This document shows, piece after piece, positions 60,346-64,000 of a stretch of DNA of 64,000 nucleotides. The notes under the pieces are model-generated. The model was not told the DNA's origin. It saw only the letters and a program-made list of their open reading frames with translations, and made no database searches. The position numbers were made by a program, and so were the translations under genes. This DNA is from Plumapathes pennacea (Eukaryota; Cnidaria; Anthozoa; Antipatharia; Myriopathidae): NCBI GenBank assembly GCA_964036295.1, contig OZ038467.1, positions 21,456,170-21,520,169 on the forward strand, read 5' to 3'. Numbering within the stretch: the first letter of the stretch is position 1; each line of letters begins with the position of its first letter.

Positions 60346-62884
60346 TTAACATTGAGAAATGATTTTCTTCTTAAGAGGCTGTTGGAATGAAAAAACAGTT
60401 GTAGGGTTGTTAGAGTACTGTTAAAGTTTGCTCTCTGAACCCAGTAACAGTTCCTTTTTTCTCAATTCCTTTATAAACAGGCAGCACTTTCAGCCTATGG
60501 AACGGCTTCTAGACTTTTGAAGGAGAAGGTGCAGGCAGATGTCCCTCCCCCCGAGATCTTGAACAACGTTGGCGCCTTGCACTTCCGCCTCGCCAATCTG
60601 AAGGAAGCAAAAGTAAGTCATTCAATCCACTTGGTTTGTCAATACAATGATACTACTGTGGGAACTAAGTTGGGCCTGCGTCGGCAAAAATACGTTTGGT
60701 GAATAAACGTGAGGTTGTTGTGGGAAATCTGAAACGTTGTAGAAGCGAGTTTCACAGTGGCTGCCGTTAGGAGCGTTAGACCTTTGAATAGATATTTGAA
60801 TGGCGAATATTTAAAGCTGATTAAATGTTTTATTTCAATGTAGAGTATACTGTATCCTACGGCATCTTTGTAGTAATTCTACGAGGCTTCCCTGGTTCGC
60901 TCCAAACAGGAAGGTAGCATGGACGAAAGCTACTACAACGCGATCTCCGTAACAACAACGTACAACTTGTCCCGGCTGCACGAGGCAATGTGCGAGAATG
61001 ACAAGGGAGAAGCGCTGTACAAGAACATCCTCAGAGAACATCCAAACTATGTCGACTGTAAGTAGGGTTACTCCCCCATCAAGCCTGGGTTTTCACGAGC
61101 GTAACAAGCAGCAAGCAGGCACAGGCACAGGCAGAAGGTTCTTATTTCACAGTGAAAACACGCTTGATGCAAGCGCAAGTGCACGAGGATAAAAATATTT
61201 TGATCCCTGTACTCTTGAGATTTCGTTGCTCGTGTAACCAAACTTTACTATTCAACTCGATCTAACTTTTACTGGGGCGCGTTTTTCTTTTGCCCAACTT
61301 TTTTTTACGACTTGTGTTATAGAAAATGTATTGAACCTCTGCTATTAGCTTTGGGTTTATTGGCTGAGTTTTGAGGTTGTACAAGCGTTACACGAACTAC
61401 TTACACTTGAATTTCATCTTCTTCCTATTAGTAAGAAATAATAATTCTTGTTTCGTTTCCGGGCTACCTAAGACTTGGCTGCATGGCACGTGACCGAGGA
61501 CAGATCTACACAATGAAGCCTCTGATTGGTTTAAAGAGGCCCTGCAGATCAACCAGGTATAGTCGTCGACAGAATGTTCGTTGGTCTTTTCATCACGACC
61601 AACACCTGATGATATATGATGTGTATGTCATGATTTATGTATGATACGACATTATATATATGATCATCAGATTGTGTGCCTTCTTTAGAACCATCTCGAT
61701 GCCTGGTCCCTTATCGGTAATCTTCACTTGGCGAAACAAGAATGGGGGCCAGGCCAGAAAAAGTTTGAGAGGATCTTGAAACAGCCCTCCACCGCTAATG
61801 ACGCGTACTCTCTGCTGGCGCTTGGAAATGTCCTGTCTACAGACGCTGCACACGCCATCACGTGATAAGTCCAAGGAGAAACGTCATCAGGACCGAGTGC
61901 TTGCGCTTTACAAACAAGTGCTGAGGAACGACCCAAGGAATCTGTACGCAGCCAACGGCATCGGTGAGAACTCACTGTGCAAACAAAAGTTTAGACCTAG
62001 CCCACGGTTCGCCCAATGACTGGTTTTCACGAGCGACGTAAGCACAAGCGCAAGTGTTACCTCAAGCACGGGAGTTCTTCTTTCAAAACGAAAATAAGAC
62101 AGACGCAACCACACGAGCTTCCTTTTCCTTGCGCGTGTGTTTGAGATCACTCCTTTTTACGGAAACGTGCCTGTTGCACTTGCTTCGCTCGCTTTCACGG
62201 ATGCATATTTCTTGCGCTTAGCTTAACCGCGTTTGAACAACCGGCCCCAGAGAAAGACATGCGCAGATCTGACACAAATGTTGGCGCACGCAAGCGTTGA
62301 CACACTACAGTGTACCCCTTGTTGTGCACATGCGTGAGCGATGTTCTGTTGGGAGGTGTGCACGAAACTCTTCACTCTTAATAATATTGACTTTATTTGT
62401 ATATTTGTATATTTGTTTGTATATTTATTTATTTATTAAACCGCTTGTTTTTTCCAGGTTGTATTCTCGCGCACAAAAAGGTTTCCAGAGAGAGGCGCCA
62501 GACGTATTCTCCCAGGTGAGTCAGCATTTACAGTGACTAGTAGTTTGAAGTGAAAGTACCTCGAACAGCTTTACTTTAATTTAGGCTTCTGCATTCAGAA
62601 TAGTTGGACATGCTCACTGAACATGCATTACGTTTTACAGAGAATAAAACCTTTATTGTTTGTAGGTACGTGAAGCCACTGCGGAGGTCCCGAACGTGTG
62701 GTTGAACTTGGAACACATTTATGTTGAAGAGAAAGAATACGTGGTTGCTATTCAGATGGTAAGGTTTCTATTAATTATTTGTTTGTTTTCTTTGTTGTTG
62801 TTGCTGTTGTTGTTGTTTATTTGCATATTCTCGGTGATGCCGTGACATCATCTAAAGACAAATCACAAACACTCTAAACAAGTT

Positions 62885-62930
62885 CGTTGTCGTTGTTGTT
62901 GTTGTTGTTGTTGTTGTTGTTCTGCGATAT
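62885..62930. repeat. (GTT)n microsatellite
   Basis: About 13 units just upstream of the acceptor for CTR9 exon 62941. A shorter GTT run lies at 62,795-62,815. Confidence 0.9.
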
Positions 62931-63589
62931 TTCTTCACAGTACGAGAACTGCCTTCGCAAGTTCTTCAAGCACCACAACATGGAAGTGATGTTGTACTTA
63001 GCCAGAGCATATTTCAGAGCCGGCAAGTTGAAGGAATGCAAACAAGTCTTGCTCAAGGTTTGTACACACTTTTATGCCACCAAAACTCGGCACTGTGACT
63101 CGGATTGACTCGGCTCCATTCGGTCTTGCTCAGGTCTGTTCGACTTTATTCGGTTCTGTCTGACCTTTTCCCGGGCTTTTTCGAGCCGGTTTGGTTGTGT
63201 TCGGCTCCTGTTTTATCCCATGTTTGAGCACACGTCTCATTTTAATTTATTTCTTTGCCAGGCTCGTCATGTGGCGCCAAACGACACCATTCTGCTGTTC
63301 AACATATCTTCAGTGCAGCAGCGTCTGGCTACGGGTATTCTGAAAGCCGAGAAGAGTCAGTTAAAGGTCGTGTTGGGTGCTGTAAGGGAACTGGAGCAGG
63401 AACAGAGGTACAAATACTCCTCCATTGTGGACTCTAAGATAGACCCTTTGAACTATTAGACGGAGGAAGCGTTTTCAGCACATTCTAGTCAGGCTAACAT
63501 ACGTTGTTTTTTTCCAGGAACTTTAGCTAACTCAGTCGCCATGGAGACCGGGTGAAATTTGATTTGGCGCGGGCCGCGTCAGAAGCCAG

Positions 63590-64000
63590 GTATAGACACA
63601 AACAAACAAACAAATAAACAAACAAACGAGCGATAGATACAGTTGTTGTTTATATTCTGTGCAAAACTGGTCCACTTACTGATTGCATATTTGACGCTGC
63701 CAGTTAGCATTAGGAAACAACTAAATTCCATTGGGAGAAAGGGCATGTTAAAGTGAACCCATTCAATTTACGGTCACGTGGTCTAATTGGGATAAACAAA
63801 CGGTTGCCAAAATAGCGCACGCAATCAAAACGGTTGTAATCAAAGGCTTCTTCCTAAAGTCGTTCATGTAGTGTTTACATGTGCCATGCTGAATGGATCA
63901 GTTGGTAATACAGCTGTGGGCCAAACGCATGAAATAGTCGGCAAAATGAAAATGAAAGCTAAATGTCATTTGCGAGAAGCGCGTATCCAATTCAGCGTGT
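63590..64000. other. Right edge
   Basis: Intronic sequence after the last CTR9 exon seen, with a (CAAA)n run at about 63,599-63,628. The coiled-coil and acidic C-terminal exons of CTR9 are not in the window. Confidence 0.5.

Larger units (their letters stand above)
55878..63589 (+). pseudogene. CTR9: CTR9 (Paf1 complex TPR subunit), broken; continues beyond window
   Basis: CTR9 is the TPR scaffold of the nuclear Paf1 elongation complex. Exons seen: 55878-55922 (MATSIEISLRD), 56000-56101 (KQEHAQLHIW), 56271-56326, 56544-56634 ([15 protein letters not shown]), 57289-57373, 57622-57682, 57913-58000, 58117-58199 ([17 protein letters not shown]), 58575-58681, 58954-59072, 59279-59395, 60481-60612 ([19 protein letters not shown]), 60874-61057, 61463-61556, 61689-61963, 62458-62515, 62666-62758, 62941-63057, 63262-63407 and 63518-63589. 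Damage: in-frame stops TGA 57,636, TGA 58,664 (for Arg) and TAA 63,528 (for Tyr). Frameshifts lie in exons 56271, 57289, 58954, 61463, 61689 and 62458. The acceptor before 61,463 is GG instead of AG. Two coding stretches (after 56,326 and after 59,395) are absent. Several exons remain perfect. The first intron is GC-AG (GAG|GCAAGG). Confidence 0.87.

Noticed and set aside
40562-63589. Calling PNPLA6/7 and CTR9 functional genes
   Set aside because: The frames need several indel corrections and contain stops at conserved positions. I report them as broken and give assembly error as the alternative.

Overview
The window is animal nuclear DNA, most likely from a cnidarian such as a stony coral. 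I infer this from short exons in repeat-rich introns, dense MITE and foldback repeats, and a Death-domain/NACHT/LRR receptor of the kind expanded in anthozoans. No rRNA, tRNA, CRISPR array or prokaryotic operon was seen. All four recognisable protein loci are on the + strand. Homologies come from recalled family sequence, not a database search.

Region 1 (about 4.2-13.8 kb) is the calponin-homology part of an ASPM (abnormal spindle) orthologue: eleven exons with fully consistent phases. One intron holds a 4-kb ATC/ATCATCATCACC satellite, one intron starts with AT instead of GT, and another uses GC. The N-terminal and IQ-repeat exons were not found. Region 2 (about 14-28 kb) has no intact gene. 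It is built from a TIR element containing a reverse-transcriptase remnant, several rounds of tandem duplication, a foldback element holding a solo LTR, and two diverged copies of what looks like the leader of the next gene. Region 3 (29.6-34.4 kb) is an intact 725-residue Death-NACHT-LRR (NLR) gene in four coding exons.

Region 4 (34.4-40.5 kb) is intergenic and includes a decayed LINE endonuclease fragment. Region 5 (40.6-54.3 kb) is a PNPLA6/7 (neuropathy target esterase) patatin-domain relic with frameshifts and stops. Its introns have been filled by three minisatellites (89, 47 and 39 bp) and several TIR elements. Region 6 (55.9-63.6 kb, running off the window) is a CTR9 (Paf1 complex) relic, also with stops, frameshifts, lost exons and a broken splice acceptor.

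The main result is the contrast: ASPM and the NLR read cleanly over about 3.7 kb of exon, while the neighbouring PNPLA and CTR9 are both broken. This suggests a decayed duplicated block, or a badly polished stretch of assembly. The 89-bp and 47-bp arrays in two PNPLA introns are inverted relatives of one another, and a foldback transposon sits inside the same repeat unit. The 39-bp array is a tandem multiplication of a splice-acceptor region.
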